A DNA stretch of 34,559 bases from Wenzhouxiangellaceae bacterium. GTDB lineage: Bacteria; Pseudomonadota; Gammaproteobacteria; Xanthomonadales; Wenzhouxiangellaceae. The notes beneath the pieces are model-generated. The model saw nothing but the letters and a program-made list of their open reading frames with translations, was not told the origin of the DNA and made no database searches. Shown one piece after another: positions 15,881-26,217 of this stretch. A program made the translations under genes and the position numbers. The stretch spans positions 1 to 34,559 of the forward strand of contig SLIZ01000027.1 in the NCBI GenBank assembly GCA_007135395.1. The letters run 5' to 3'. The stretch's first letter is position 1, and each line of letters opens with the position of its first letter.

Positions 15881-16448
15881 CCGACCGTTCGGCGTTGTCC
15901 TCTTCGGGGGTATCATCTTCGCCGTTGTCTTCCGCGGGTTCTTCTTCCCCGGTGACCCGGCGCGCCTGTCCGCTACCTGGTTCGATGACGTATCGCACCC
16001 GGCTTCCCTCCTCGGTACTGGTGGCCGAGAGGGTCTCGTTGTCCAGGTTGTAGGTCAGGATGTCGCCGGTCACATCCCCCTGGGGATGGCGGACGAAGGC
16101 ATTGCCGGTAAACCGGATGGAATTGCTTTCGATGTCGAAGTTGATCTGACTGGCCTCACCGTTGACCTCCGTGCCGTCCTCCAGCCGATCCTTCCAGGTG
16201 CACGGCTCGCCGGTCAGTTCCAGTTCGGTCAAACGGTTTTCGGCGTAGCGCACCAGCCCGTTGTCGGCCCGTACTTCCATGGCGCCCCGGGTGATGATCA
16301 CATCCCCGATCAGGCGGGTGAATCCGGTCCGGGTTTCGGTTTCCGAATCCCGGGCTTCCACGTTGATCTTTTCATCCGAAGATGCCTGGGCCGGATCAGG
16401 GGCTGCGATCAGCAGCACGAGCGTCCAGAGAAAAATGACCTTCCACAT
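15873..16448 (-). CDS. lptA: LPS transport periplasmic protein LptA
   Basis: LptA is the periplasmic bridge protein that carries LPS from LptC to LptD. The 191-residue precursor has a signal peptide (MWKVIFLWTLVLLIAAP, cleavage likely after AQA at residue 22). The beta-jellyroll repeats follow, with GDVIITRGAMEVRADNGLV and GNAFVRHPQGDVTGD typical of the OstA/LptA domain. The C-terminal tail from about residue 165 is very acidic (long runs of E and D), which is unusual compared with the basic end of E. coli LptA. The start overlaps lptC by 53 nt; GAGGA about 11 nt upstream supports it. Confidence 0.93.
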   Translation of the reverse strand: MWKVIFLWTLVLLIAAPDPAQASSDEKINVEARDSETETRTGFTRLIGDVIITRGAMEVRADNGLVRYAENRLTELELTGEPCTWKDRLEDGTEVNGEASQINFDIESNSIRFTGNAFVRHPQGDVTGDILTYNLDNETLSATSTEEGSRVRYVIEPGSGQARRVTGEEEPAEDNGEDDTPEEDNAERSDD

Positions 16449-16971
16449 GATTACTCATCCTCACGGTTTCTTGGTCCAGCGACACCTTCAGACCACCAGC
16501 ACGCAGTTCCGTGCCCGGCTGTTGCATGGTAACCGGATCGTCACTGGTGATGGTGCGTTCCTGGTGGTCGAGGAGGAAACGTTCTCCCCGGATATCGGTG
16601 CGTGGCCGATCCGGCTGTTCGGAATACAGTTGCACGTTACGCTCAAGCACCAGCCGGTCCCGCTGCCGGTCGATTCGCGCAAGCTCGGCATTGCCGTGCC
16701 AGGCATCGTCTTGCGGTCCGAAGCTGAAAACCGGCTGGTCGATGATCGCATCCCGGGTTCTCGGGTCGTGTTCCAGGCGGGGGCCGGAAACTTCCAGGCC
16801 GGGTTGGCCGGTTGCATCGGAAAACCGGGCGGTAAAGTTCTGGAGGACGTAATCAAAGCGGGTATCGAGTTCCGGCGGGGCAGGTGCCGGTTCGCCTGTG
16901 GTCAGCAGCCAGCGCAGGAGGAGCGCGGCAAGCAGCGCCACCAGGGCGCCGGTGACGATTCGGAATGTCAC
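16396..16971 (-). CDS. lptC: LPS export protein LptC
   Basis: LptC is the bitopic inner-membrane protein that receives LPS from LptBFG and hands it to LptA. From GTG 16971 the protein has 191 residues, the same as E. coli LptC. It has one N-terminal membrane helix (VTGALVALLAALLLRWLL) and a periplasmic LptC domain with FSFGPQDDAWHG and a GERFLLDHQERTITSDDPV segment. The GTG overlaps the kdsC stop as GTGA, which decides the start; a longer frame to 17028 would lie inside kdsC. It sits between kdsC and lptA as in E. coli. Confidence 0.92.
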   Translation of the reverse strand: MTFRIVTGALVALLAALLLRWLLTTGEPAPAPPELDTRFDYVLQNFTARFSDATGQPGLEVSGPRLEHDPRTRDAIIDQPVFSFGPQDDAWHGNAELARIDRQRDRLVLERNVQLYSEQPDRPRTDIRGERFLLDHQERTITSDDPVTMQQPGTELRAGGLKVSLDQETVRMSNHVEGHFSLDARAADRSP

Positions 16972-17501
16972 CGGAAGGACTCCCGGAAGCTGTCGAGCTG
17001 GTCTCGTGCCTGGAGGATCCGTTCGCACATTTCACGCACCGCCCCCCGGCCGGCACGGGCCTGGCTGACCCAGTCCACCCGGTCGCGAATCCAGGGGTCT
17101 GAATCGGCCGGGGCCAGACTCAGGCTGCTACGGGCCAGGACCGGCCAGTCGACCAGATCGTCGCCGGCATAGCTTGTCTGGTCGTCGGAAAGGCCGAGCC
17201 GGTCGAGGAGTTCGGAAAAGGCCGCTGATTTGTCCTCCCGGCCCTGGATGACATGTTCGAGTCCAAGTTCCCGGCCGCGATTGGTCACCAGGCGGGACTG
17301 GCGGGCGGTCAGCAGGGCCACCTGGATTCCCGCATTTTTCAGCGCCTTGAGCCCCAGGCCATCCCGGGAAAAGAAGGCCTTGGTCTCGATGCCTTCATCG
17401 GACAGGTAAAGCCGGCCGTCGGTGAGAACCCCGTCGACATCGAACACGGCCAGCTTCAGGCCGACCGCCCGTGCATCGAATTCGCTTGTCGCCAGGGGCA
17501 T
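16968..17501 (-). CDS. kdsC: 3-deoxy-D-manno-octulosonate 8-phosphate phosphatase
   Basis: KdsC removes phosphate from Kdo-8-phosphate to give Kdo, the inner-core sugar of LPS. The 177-residue protein is a C0-type HAD phosphatase. Its nucleophile loop FDVDGVLTDG carries D21 and D23, T65 lies in ALLTARQS, K91 in EDKSAAF, and the Mg2+-binding GDDLVD has D114. Length and motifs match E. coli KdsC (188). It starts 2 bp after the kdsD stop and overlaps lptC by 4 nt, so Kdo supply and LPS export are coded in one transcription unit. Confidence 0.96.
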   Translation of the reverse strand: MPLATSEFDARAVGLKLAVFDVDGVLTDGRLYLSDEGIETKAFFSRDGLGLKALKNAGIQVALLTARQSRLVTNRGRELGLEHVIQGREDKSAAFSELLDRLGLSDDQTSYAGDDLVDWPVLARSSLSLAPADSDPWIRDRVDWVSQARAGRGAVREMCERILQARDQLDSFRESFR

Positions 17502-17503
17502 CT

Positions 17504-18475
17504 TCAGACCACCCGGGCCTGCAGCAGGTCCTGAAAGTTGAGGGCACCGACCAGTTGCCCGGCTTCATCGACTACCAGCAGGCCCTGGATGCGATGCTGC
17601 TCCATCATCTCGGCAGCCTCTGCGGCCAGGGCATCGGGACGAATGGTGCGGGGGCTGGCACTCATGACCTGGGAAACGGGTATGGATCGAAGGTCCCCGG
17701 TTTCCTCGATGGCCCGGCGCAGGTCGCCGTCGGTGAGAATGCCGGTAACCTGGCCGTTGGCGTTCTCGATGGCACACAGGCCCAGGCGGCTGCGGGTCAT
17801 TTCGACCACCGCCTCGGCCACGGTATGATCCTGGCCAATGCGCGGAAGCCGGTCGCCTGCATGCATGACATCCCGGATGTGAACCAGCAGCCGCTTGCCC
17901 AGCCGGCCGCCGGGGTGGGAGCGGGCGAAATCGTCCACCGTAAAGCCCCGGGCTTCGAGCAGGGCAATGGCCAGTGCATCCCCCATGGCCAGCTGGGCAC
18001 TGGATGATGCGGTGGGCGCCAGCCCGAGGGGGCAGGCTTCCCGGTCAACGGAGGTGTCCAGGTGGCAATCGGCATGCCGGGCCAGGGTGGAGTCCGGGTT
18101 GCCGGTCAGGGCGATCATGTGAACCCCCATTCGCTTGAACAGGGGCAGCAGTTCCAGCAGCTCCTCGGTCTCCCCGGAGTTCGACAGGGTCACGACCAGG
18201 TCTTCGGGCCGGATCATGCCCATGTCGCCGTGACTGGCCTCGGCCGGATGGACAAAAAAGGCCGGCGTTCCGGTCGATGCCAGGGTCGCAGCCAGCTTGT
18301 GACCAATGTGCCCGGATTTGCCCATGCCGGAAACGATCAGGTGGCCGCGGCATTCCAGGATCAATCTGCAGGCGGCGACAAACCGGTCGTTGATCCGGGA
18401 TTTCAGCGCCCGGATGGCGTTGGACTCGATTTCGATGACTTCCCGGGCTATGGACTTGATGCGTTCGGAATTCAT
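17504..18475 (-). CDS. kdsD: D-arabinose-5-phosphate isomerase
   Basis: KdsD converts ribulose-5-phosphate to arabinose-5-phosphate, the precursor of Kdo. The 323-residue protein has a SIS domain (about 40-180) followed by two CBS domains (about 200-260 and 268-323). Aligned by eye, residues matching the E. coli active site K59, E111, E152 and H193 are K53, E105, E146 and H187, all kept. The nucleotide or metabolite bound by the CBS pair is unknown. It lies 25 bp after the cation exchanger and 2 bp before kdsC, as in the E. coli yrb locus. Confidence 0.96.
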   Translation of the reverse strand: MNSERIKSIAREVIEIESNAIRALKSRINDRFVAACRLILECRGHLIVSGMGKSGHIGHKLAATLASTGTPAFFVHPAEASHGDMGMIRPEDLVVTLSNSGETEELLELLPLFKRMGVHMIALTGNPDSTLARHADCHLDTSVDREACPLGLAPTASSSAQLAMGDALAIALLEARGFTVDDFARSHPGGRLGKRLLVHIRDVMHAGDRLPRIGQDHTVAEAVVEMTRSRLGLCAIENANGQVTGILTDGDLRRAIEETGDLRSIPVSQVMSASPRTIRPDALAAEAAEMMEQHRIQGLLVVDEAGQLVGALNFQDLLQARVV

Positions 18476-18500
18476 TGGCTGGAATTGTAACGGTTTCCGG

Positions 18501-19484
18501 CTATGCGCCTGAAATTCCCGATCTCCCGATCAGTTCCTGGTAGATAACCAGGCCCATGTAGCATGCAAAAACCCCGAAGAGAATGCCCCCGGTCAGGCGG
18601 GTGATATTGCCCCGGTACAGGGCAAAGATAAACAGCAGGCCGGTGGTCAGGAACATCACCGATACGTCCCGCCACAGGAGCATGGGCTCGATGGTCATGG
18701 GATGGACCAGCGCCGCGATGCCGAGAACGCCCAGCAGATTGAACATGTTCGAGCCGATGATATTGCCGATGGCCAGGTCGTCTTCCCGCTTGATGGCGCT
18801 GACCAGGGCAGCGGCCAGCTCCGGAAGGCTGGTACCCATCGCGACGATGGTCAGACCGATGACCGCCTCTGAAACCCCCAGCAATCCGGCGATGCTGACC
18901 GCGCCGGTAACCAGGATGTGCGAGCTTAGCGGCAGCAGTGCGAGTCCGACGGCCATCCAGGCGAGGGCATGGCGATTGGGCATTCCTTCGGGAATTTCGG
19001 CGGCCAGGCTTCGCGCCATGGGATCCCTGCGCCCCTTTTTCAGGCCCAGGACGACCATGCCGGCTGTAACCAGCATCAGGCACCCGGCCAGAATGGCACC
19101 GTCGATTCTCGACAGGTCCAGGTTCCACATCAGGGCCAGGGCGACCAGCATCACCAGGCCCAGCACGGGAAATTCCCGTCGCAGGGTGGCCGACTCGATT
19201 CTCAGCGGGTAGATGATTGCCGTCAGTCCCAGAATAAGGGCGACATTGTGAATGTTCGATCCGATCGCATTGCCGATGGCCAGGGAAGGATTGCCCTGCA
19301 GGGAGGCGGTGGCCGAGACCACCATTTCCGGTGCCGAGGTGCCAAATCCCACAATGGTCAGTCCCACGATCAGGGGAGAAATTCCCATGTTTCGGGCAAA
19401 GGCGGACGCCCCGGCGACCAGTCGGTCGGCCGCCCACACCAGCAGGATGAAGCCTGCAGCCAGTTGGAGCAGTGCAATCAGCAA
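18501..19484 (-). CDS. Calcium/sodium antiporter of the CaCA family (YrbG type)
   Basis: The 327-residue membrane protein consists of two inverted halves of about five helices each. The alpha-1 repeat shows GFGTSAPEMV and GNAIGSNIHNVALILG; the alpha-2 repeat shows MGTSLPELAAALVSA and GNIIGSNMFNLLGVLG. These carry the ion-binding Glu, Asn and Ser residues of Na+/Ca2+ exchangers. A positively charged loop (KKGRRDPM) separates the halves. It is the counterpart of E. coli yrbG, and the first gene of the leftward run. The start is a TTG with only a weak GGA upstream. Its exact ions have not been settled even in E. coli. Confidence 0.9.
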   Translation of the reverse strand: MLIALLQLAAGFILLVWAADRLVAGASAFARNMGISPLIVGLTIVGFGTSAPEMVVSATASLQGNPSLAIGNAIGSNIHNVALILGLTAIIYPLRIESATLRREFPVLGLVMLVALALMWNLDLSRIDGAILAGCLMLVTAGMVVLGLKKGRRDPMARSLAAEIPEGMPNRHALAWMAVGLALLPLSSHILVTGAVSIAGLLGVSEAVIGLTIVAMGTSLPELAAALVSAIKREDDLAIGNIIGSNMFNLLGVLGIAALVHPMTIEPMLLWRDVSVMFLTTGLLFIFALYRGNITRLTGGILFGVFACYMGLVIYQELIGRSGISGA

Positions 19485-19642
19485 CGCGAAACATCCGTTG
19501 GATTGGGAAAACTCATCGGATTTCTATACCATTGGGCGCTCATTGGGGAGCCGGGGGAAACTAAACCGGCACCATCCCTGGAATCAAGTGCCAATCGATC
19601 CCGGCGATTGTCGAACTGCCGTTTTACCGACGAGCCTGACTC
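19485..19642. promoter_or_regulatory. Divergent spacer between the exchanger gene and ibaG
   Basis: This 158-bp region must hold the promoters for the leftward Kdo/LPS operon and for ibaG-murA. On the + strand TTGGAT (about 19498) and TATACC (about 19525) resemble -35 and -10 elements at wider than ideal spacing. No repeat or small gene is evident. Confidence 0.35.
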
Positions 19643-19873
19643 ATGAACAGTGACAAGATCGAGAACCTGATCCGCAAAGCCATGCCGGAGGCACGCGTGG
19701 TTGTTGAAAGTGATGACAATGTCCATTTTCATGCCGTCGTGGAAAGTCCCCGGTTCGAGGGCAAGCGCAAACTCCAGTGCCACCGGGAGGTCTACGCCGC
19801 TCTCGGTTCCTTGATGGGCGGTGAAATTCATGCAATGTCGCTGGATACCCGCGTTCCTGATCCCGATTCCTGA
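19643..19873 (+). CDS. ibaG: BolA family protein IbaG
   Basis: The 76-residue protein is a stand-alone BolA domain. It starts MNSDKIENLIRKAMPEARV and contains DDNVHFHAVV, a central FEGKRKLQCHREVYAAL and the end EIHAMSLDTRVP. BolA-type proteins pair with monothiol glutaredoxins to hold or pass [2Fe-2S] clusters. The conserved histidine of that interface is at the HAMSL position; a Cys-His pair occurs in the middle helix. Position directly before murA is the same as E. coli ibaG (yrbA), which supports the name. murA follows after 40 bp. Confidence 0.93.
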   Translation: MNSDKIENLIRKAMPEARVVVESDDNVHFHAVVESPRFEGKRKLQCHREVYAALGSLMGGEIHAMSLDTRVPDPDS

Positions 19874-19889
19874 CCCGGAGTCGCCCTGA

Positions 19890-21185
<1,296 letters not shown>

Positions 21186-21201
21186 GCCGTCGTCGCCGGG
21201 A

Positions 21202-22503
21202 TCAGCCGGCGGCGCCCATATCCTCCAGCGCCTGGCGGGCGGCACGGCCTGTCTGGCTGTCGGACTGGGCCGCGGTGCGGTAATGCTCAATGGCACGGCT
21301 GCGATTGCCGGCTTTACGTTCCACGTTACCCAGGTAGAAGTGTCCTTCGGCGGTAGGTATCAGTTCCAGGCTGCGGTTCAGGTCCTGTCTTGCCCCATCC
21401 AGGTTGTTCAGTTCTTCCCGGACCATGCCCCGTCGCAGGTGGTGATAAAACCAGCTTGAATCCCGCCGCAGGGCCTGGTTATAGGCCGACTCGGCATCGG
21501 CGAACTGACTCCGGCTGGCCAGGGCATCGCCCTTGAGTGCGTGAAAGATTGCCTCTGCGGGCTCCTGGCGGATCGCCTGGCGGGCATTTTCCAGGGCCTG
21601 CGTTGCATCCCCTCCTGCCAGGGCCTGGCGGCCTTCGTCGTGCAACCGGTAGGCTGGTTTAAGCTCAATGATGCGGGCGATCCGCTGCTGGTAGCGCTCC
21701 CGTCCGTAATCTCCCTCTGCACCCAGTTCCTGAAGGGTGCGCTTATTGTTTTCCACCCGTTCGGGGCTGGGCGGATGGGAGGAAAACAGGCCCTGGGCGA
21801 AGCCTGCGTCCCGCCCCTCGGACATCCGTACGAAGGTTTCCTGAAGGTCGACTGCTGCCTCCGGGTTGTAGCCGGCCCGATGCATGTAATGCATGCCGTA
21901 GAGGTCGGCTTCCCGCTCTGCATCCCGGCTGTAGCGAAGGGAAACGAGTTGGGCGCCGACCATGCCGCCGATCATGGCAACCCCGGCGTATCGTTCGTCG
22001 CCAGTGGCAATCCCCACGCCCACGGCACCGGCCAGGGCGGCACCGGTCATCAGGACCTGGCGGGACTGCATGGCGGCACTGTGGCGGGCAGCGGCGTGGA
22101 CCACTTCATGGCCCAGCACGGCAGCCAGCTCGGCCTCGGAATTCATCTCGGTGAGCAGTCCCCGGTTGATGGCGATCTTGCCCCCAGGCAAGGCCCAGGC
22201 ATTGGGGACGGAACTGTTCAGGACGGTGAATTCGTAGGGAAGCTCCCGGTCAGACTTTTCGGCCACGCGCTGGCCCACTTCCTGAACGTAGGCAATCAAC
22301 TGCGGATCGGTGACATAGTCACCTCCCTGCATCTGTCGAAGGGGAGCGTAGTTGGCTTCGCCAACCTCCAGTTCCCACTGCTCGCCGACCAGACTCAGTT
22401 CCCGGTCCCCGGTGACTGGATTGACCGCACAGCCGGTGACGGCAGCGAGGAAGAAGATGGAGGCCGCGAGGCGCCGGATGGTCATCATTGAATATCTGGT
22501 CAT
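21202..22503 (-). CDS. M48 family metalloprotease lipoprotein with TPR domain (BepA-like)
   Basis: The 433-residue precursor has a lipoprotein signal with lipobox VTGC (C25). The M48 catalytic domain shows the zinc motif HEVVH (H132, E133, H136) and a downstream Glu ligand, probably E196 in DAEREAD. A glycine-rich hydrophobic stretch lies between (about 150-187). SSHPPSPERV, found in BepA-type enzymes, follows at about 245. The C-terminal third (about 280-433) is made of tetratricopeptide repeats (ALENARQAIRQEP, AESAYNQALRRD, ARQDLNRSLELIP). E. coli BepA degrades or assembles outer-membrane proteins such as LptD; a similar periplasmic quality-control role is likely. BepA itself is not lipidated, so this may be a related subgroup. 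Confidence 0.9.
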   Translation of the reverse strand: MTRYSMMTIRRLAASIFFLAAVTGCAVNPVTGDRELSLVGEQWELEVGEANYAPLRQMQGGDYVTDPQLIAYVQEVGQRVAEKSDRELPYEFTVLNSSVPNAWALPGGKIAINRGLLTEMNSEAELAAVLGHEVVHAAARHSAAMQSRQVLMTGAALAGAVGVGIATGDERYAGVAMIGGMVGAQLVSLRYSRDAEREADLYGMHYMHRAGYNPEAAVDLQETFVRMSEGRDAGFAQGLFSSHPPSPERVENNKRTLQELGAEGDYGRERYQQRIARIIELKPAYRLHDEGRQALAGGDATQALENARQAIRQEPAEAIFHALKGDALASRSQFADAESAYNQALRRDSSWFYHHLRRGMVREELNNLDGARQDLNRSLELIPTAEGHFYLGNVERKAGNRSRAIEHYRTAAQSDSQTGRAARQALEDMGAAG

Positions 22504-22619
22504 TGGGGTTTTCCCGGGTGCAGGTTGCCTAAGTCAGGGTGAATACATAGACAGCTTAACCCATTGGTGCAAAACGGTATGTTCGGTAGGCGTGCCCCCG
22601 GTTCGAACCCCGCCCGGTG
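22504..22619. other. 116-bp spacer upstream of the M48 protease gene
   Basis: This holds the ribosome-binding region for the M48 gene (GGGAAAA before ATG 22503) and a perfect GGTTCGAACC palindrome near 22599-22608. The latter resembles a tRNA T-loop, but the flanks cannot form T or acceptor stems. No gene is evident. Confidence 0.4.
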
Positions 22620-23420
22620 CTAATCGCACTGTTCGGGGGCTTCCAGGAGGCTGGTTTCAATGAGCCGGATGTCCAGGTCCTGCCGGCCATCCCTTTCCTG
22701 GAGAATGCGAACGGGCATGAAGTGAAAATCCGGGGCATGCCAGGAGTTGAATACGCGATCGGACCCTTCCCGAATCCGTTCCATTTGCCAGGCTCCCAGG
22801 CAGCCGGCGGGCAGGTTGATGTTGAAATAGCCCCGGTTCCTGAACGACTGGGTTTCGACCTCGTTGCGTTCAAGAACGTCGAAGGAGTATTCATCGGCAG
22901 CCAGGTCCTCCCGGGCCATGGCCAGGGCCAGGGCCAGGCGCAGGGTCAACGGATCAAGGGTGGACTCGGTCAGTTCCACATCCAGTTCCCCGTTGTGGTC
23001 CTCGCCACGGGCGGCAGAGGCCTCCCAGTCGAAGTCGGCCTCCCAGAACCGGTTGCGCCCCGGAAAGCGCGTGCTCTGTTCGTACCGGCTTGGCTTCAGG
23101 CCGTCGCTGGTGAATTGGAACTCCGCGGCCTCGTCGGCGGATGCCCGAAGCATCCGGGCCAGGGTGCTGGTTGCCTCGCTTTCGGTACTGTAGTGGAACC
23201 GGTCTCCATCGCGCTCGAGCCGGACATGGAGCTTGCCTATGGAACTGCCCCGGCGCAGGACTTCGTAGACCGCCGTATGTTCGGGAATCGGAAAGTTTGA
23301 TCCGTTGTACTCATCCCCTGCTCTCGTCGGGGTGGCCCAGAGGATGGTGGTCAGCAGGGCGCCCAACACCAGGATCAAGGGGGCTGGCAAGTGGTTTTTC
23401 ATCGACATAGACTTGTTCAT
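22620..23420 (-). CDS. DUF3108 domain periplasmic protein
   Basis: From ATG 23420 the precursor has 266 residues. It has a signal peptide with a long hydrophobic core ([16 protein letters not shown], cleavage likely after TRA) and then the DUF3108 domain: HTAVYEVLRRGSSIGKLHVRLE and later GLKPSRYEQSTRFPGRNRFW. DUF3108 proteins are beta-rich periplasmic proteins of unknown function often found beside purN in gammaproteobacteria. Other in-frame starts are ATG 23408 and ATG 23402; none has a strong ribosome-binding site. Any of them places the start inside purN, so 90-110 nt are read in two frames. The C-terminal half (FNINLPAGCLGAWQMERI, then DFHFMPVRI) is also typical of the family. Confidence 0.85.
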   Translation of the reverse strand: MNKSMSMKNHLPAPLILVLGALLTTILWATPTRAGDEYNGSNFPIPEHTAVYEVLRRGSSIGKLHVRLERDGDRFHYSTESEATSTLARMLRASADEAAEFQFTSDGLKPSRYEQSTRFPGRNRFWEADFDWEASAARGEDHNGELDVELTESTLDPLTLRLALALAMAREDLAADEYSFDVLERNEVETQSFRNRGYFNINLPAGCLGAWQMERIREGSDRVFNSWHAPDFHFMPVRILQERDGRQDLDIRLIETSLLEAPEQCD

Positions 23421-24009
23421 CGCGCAGTTTGACTCGTTGCTGGCAAAAGAGTGCCACGGTTCGGACCAGCAATTCATGCTCCAGGGGAAGCAGGCGCCGG
23501 GCCAGTTCTTCCGGGGTCTGGCCGGGGTCGACGGCAAGCCGGACCTGGCTGATTACCGGGCCACCATCCAGTTCCGGGGTCACGAAGTGAACGCTGGCCC
23601 CGTGTTCGGTTTCCCCGGCTTCGAGCACACGCCTGTGGGTGTGCAGTCCCCGATAGGCGGGTAACAGGGAAGGGTGGATATTGATCATGTTTCCCGGGTA
23701 ACGGGACACGAATTGCCGGTCGAGTACGCGCATGAACCCGGCCAGGACGATCAGGTCGGGTCGGCTGGAATCGATGGCAAGCGCAAGATCGTTCTCGAAT
23801 GCTTCCCGGCTGGCAAATCCCTTTCGGTCGATGACTGCCGTATCCAGGCCGGCCCTGCGGGCCCGCTCCAGGCCGGCAGCTTCGGGCCGATCACACACCA
23901 CGGCCCCGACCGCGGCCCGGATCCGGGACTCGCCGATGGCATCGACAAGGGCCTGCAGGTTGGTGCCCCGGCCGGATATCAGTACGGTCAGGGAAAGGGG
24001 GGCACTCAC
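23311..24009 (-). CDS. purN: Phosphoribosylglycinamide formyltransferase
   Basis: PurN adds the formyl group from 10-formyltetrahydrofolate to glycinamide ribonucleotide, step three of purine synthesis. The 232-residue protein shows [13 protein letters not shown] and the active site N110, H112 ([17 protein letters not shown]) and D148 ([10 protein letters not shown]), with the same numbering as E. coli PurN. E. coli PurN has 212 residues. The extra 20 or so at the C-terminus (from about [14 protein letters not shown]) look unstructured and are the part that overlaps the DUF3108 signal peptide. The GTG start overlaps the purM stop as GTGA. Confidence 0.96.
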   Translation of the reverse strand: MSAPLSLTVLISGRGTNLQALVDAIGESRIRAAVGAVVCDRPEAAGLERARRAGLDTAVIDRKGFASREAFENDLALAIDSSRPDLIVLAGFMRVLDRQFVSRYPGNMINIHPSLLPAYRGLHTHRRVLEAGETEHGASVHFVTPELDGGPVISQVRLAVDPGQTPEELARRLLPLEHELLVRTVALFCQQRVKLRDEQVYVDEKPLASPLDPGVGRPADHHPLGHPDESRG

Positions 24010-25046
24010 GCGCCCAGAAAGCGCACGCGGGGGGCCTTTTCTTCGTGGGGCACAACCCGCCCGATGATGGGAGCGTTTTCTCCCAGGGCAGCCTGGACCA
24101 GGGGTACATCGTCTTCGGCCACGATAAAGACGTAGCCGATGCCCATATTGAACGTCCGCCGCATTTCCCTGAGTTCGATGTCCCCCTCCTCGGCCAGCCA
24201 GTCAAAAACCGGGGGTACCGTCCATGCCCCCCCGTCGATCTCGATTCCCAGGCCTTCGGGAACCACGCGGATGATGTTTTCGGTCAATCCGCCACCGGTG
24301 ATATGGGCCATCCCCTCTACCTTGCCGGTTTTCAGGGCACTTTCGACCTGGTCGGTATAAATGCGCGTTGGCGCCATCAGCGCATCGCCGAGCAGTTGCC
24401 CGCCCAGGTCCGCATCCAGCCTTGCGCTGGTGATTTCCAGTACCTTCCGGATCAGGGAATAGCCATTGCTGTGGGGGCCGCTTGAAGCGATGCCAAGCAG
24501 GCAGTGTTCGGCCTGGATGCTGCTGCCGTCAATAAGCGCTTCCCGTTCCAGGGCACCAACGGCAAAGCCTGCCAGGTCATACTCGCCGGGCGCGTATACG
24601 CCGGGCATTTCCGCAGTTTCACCACCTATCAGGGCGCAGCCGGCCTGCTTGCAGCCATCGGTGATCCCGCGGATCACGGCGGTGGCGGTATCCAGATCCA
24701 GTTCGCCGCAGGCAAAATAGTCGAGGAAAAACAGGGGTTCGGCACCCTGGACAATGATGTCATTGATGCACATGGCGACCAGGTCGATGCCGATGGTGTC
24801 GTGGCGTTGAAGTTTGCGCGCAAGCAAGAGCTTGGTGCCCACCCCATCGGTTCCCGAAACCAGAACCGGGTCGCGAAATCGTGTTCCAAGATGAAACAGG
24901 CCTCCGAAGCCGCCGAGGCTGGAAAGCTGCTCCTCACGCCGGGTCTGGGCTACAAGGGGCTTGATGCGCTCCACGAGGGCATTGCCTGCATCGATGTTGA
25001 CGCCGGCGTCCCGATAACTCAGTCCGGTCTTGTTTTTCGTATTCAT
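24006..25046 (-). CDS. purM: Phosphoribosylformylglycinamidine cyclo-ligase
   Basis: PurM closes the imidazole ring of purines, converting FGAM to AIR with ATP. From ATG 25046 it has 346 residues (E. coli 345). Hallmarks are [14 protein letters not shown], the nucleotide-binding [35 protein letters not shown] and [13 protein letters not shown] longer frame up to 25112 exists, but the family start is LSYRDAGV preceded by a few residues, which supports ATG 25046. A TACAAT at 25083-25078 on the minus strand could be its -10 box. It is followed by purN with a 4-nt overlap and diverges from the DUF2066 gene. Confidence 0.97.
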   Translation of the reverse strand: MNTKNKTGLSYRDAGVNIDAGNALVERIKPLVAQTRREEQLSSLGGFGGLFHLGTRFRDPVLVSGTDGVGTKLLLARKLQRHDTIGIDLVAMCINDIIVQGAEPLFFLDYFACGELDLDTATAVIRGITDGCKQAGCALIGGETAEMPGVYAPGEYDLAGFAVGALEREALIDGSSIQAEHCLLGIASSGPHSNGYSLIRKVLEITSARLDADLGGQLLGDALMAPTRIYTDQVESALKTGKVEGMAHITGGGLTENIIRVVPEGLGIEIDGGAWTVPPVFDWLAEEGDIELREMRRTFNMGIGYVFIVAEDDVPLVQAALGENAPIIGRVVPHEEKAPRVRFLGA

Positions 25047-25095
25047 GCTGGACTCTATCCAATCAACTCTTGCGGTGATTGTAAAGGAAGCATTG

Positions 25096-26217
25096 ATGAA
25101 TATCGCCTGCACTAATTTTTCCCGGCATGCTCGACGTCGAAACCTGCGCGCCCGGCTGTGCTATCTTTCACGCGCTGTGAGAGTCCTGATCCCTACATTG
25201 ATCCTGATCATGATCGGCTTGTCGCCGGGCACCGTGCCGGCGGCCCAGGATCTGTATACCGGCGAAGCCGTTGTCGAGCCCGGGCGGGCTGCCGATGCCC
25301 CGGCCTTTCGTGCAGCCCTCGGAGAGGTGCTGGTCAAGCTGACCGGCCAGCAGGCACTGGCCTCCGATCCGGCACTCATGGCCGCAGCCGGCGCGCCGGA
25401 GTCCCTTCAGGTGGGTTACCAGTTTCGGGAACACTCCTTGCCCATGCGCGATGACGATGCGTTGAAGGAGCGTCGCCTGGTTGTCGAGTTTGATCCGGAT
25501 TCGATCAACGATCTGCTGGCTGACCGGCAGATTCCCCGCTGGGGCGTGGAACGTCCCGATATTCTGATCTGGACCGTATTTGAAACCCGGGATGGCCGGG
25601 TGGAATTCGGCGAGTCGGAGTCCGGCTGGCTCGAGCCCCACCTGGAAGAAGTCGGTCGTCGCCGGGGCCTTTCCCTGATCAGCCCCTTGTACGACGGGAT
25701 GGATCGTTCGCTGGCCAGCACGGAGGATATCCGGGGCGGCTTCAGCGAACAGCTTGTCGACTCCCTGCCCCGATACGGCGCCGATGCGCTGGTCCTGGTG
25801 GACTTCCGGGAGATGGATCCGGGCTGGGTTTCAAGCTGGGTCATCCGGCTTGGTCGTCAGGAAGAGCGATTTGTACTGCGTGACGATGACCCCGAGCCGA
25901 TGCTTGCCGAGGGCATATCGAAACTGGCGGATTTTCTGGCTCGCCGTTTCGCCACGGTTCGCATGGCCGACCCAAGTCGCCAGCAACTGACCGTAAGCGG
26001 TGTTCGAGGCCCGGCTCATTTTGCCGAAGTCCTGCGCTATCTCAATGGCCTGAGCCTGGTGGATGCCGTTCATATCCGCCGGGCACGGGATGATCGGCTG
26101 GAGTTCGAACTCGAACTCAATTCCAGCGGGCTCGAGGATGTGCTTGGCCTCGGGGACCTGCTGGAATACCAGGGCACGGATGCCGTCGGTGGGCTGAGTT
26201 ACCGACTGCAGTGGTGA
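25096..26217 (+). CDS. DUF2066 domain protein
   Basis: This protein of unknown function has an N-terminal hydrophobic segment ([15 protein letters not shown], cleavage likely near PAA before QDLY), so it is probably exported. A DUF2066 domain follows: [31 protein letters not shown] and [17 protein letters not shown]2066 genes often lie between purM and hda in gammaproteobacteria, as here. The ATG at 25096 has a good AAGGAAG site 5 nt upstream but gives a long, very basic stretch before the hydrophobic core, with clearly lower third-position GC than the rest. A GTG at 25177 would give a standard signal peptide. The true start may be the latter. Confidence 0.85.
   Translation: MNIACTNFSRHARRRNLRARLCYLSRAVRVLIPTLILIMIGLSPGTVPAAQDLYTGEAVVEPGRAADAPAFRAALGEVLVKLTGQQALASDPALMAAAGAPESLQVGYQFREHSLPMRDDDALKERRLVVEFDPDSINDLLADRQIPRWGVERPDILIWTVFETRDGRVEFGESESGWLEPHLEEVGRRRGLSLISPLYDGMDRSLASTEDIRGGFSEQLVDSLPRYGADALVLVDFREMDPGWVSSWVIRLGRQEERFVLRDDDPEPMLAEGISKLADFLARRFATVRMADPSRQQLTVSGVRGPAHFAEVLRYLNGLSLVDAVHIRRARDDRLEFELELNSSGLEDVLGLGDLLEYQGTDAVGGLSYRLQW

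Noticed and set aside
22585-22622. Possible tRNA or tRNA remnant around GGTTCGAACC
   Set aside because: The T-loop-like palindrome is present, but flanking bases (CCCC on both sides) cannot form a 5-bp T stem, and no acceptor or anticodon stem is found on either strand.
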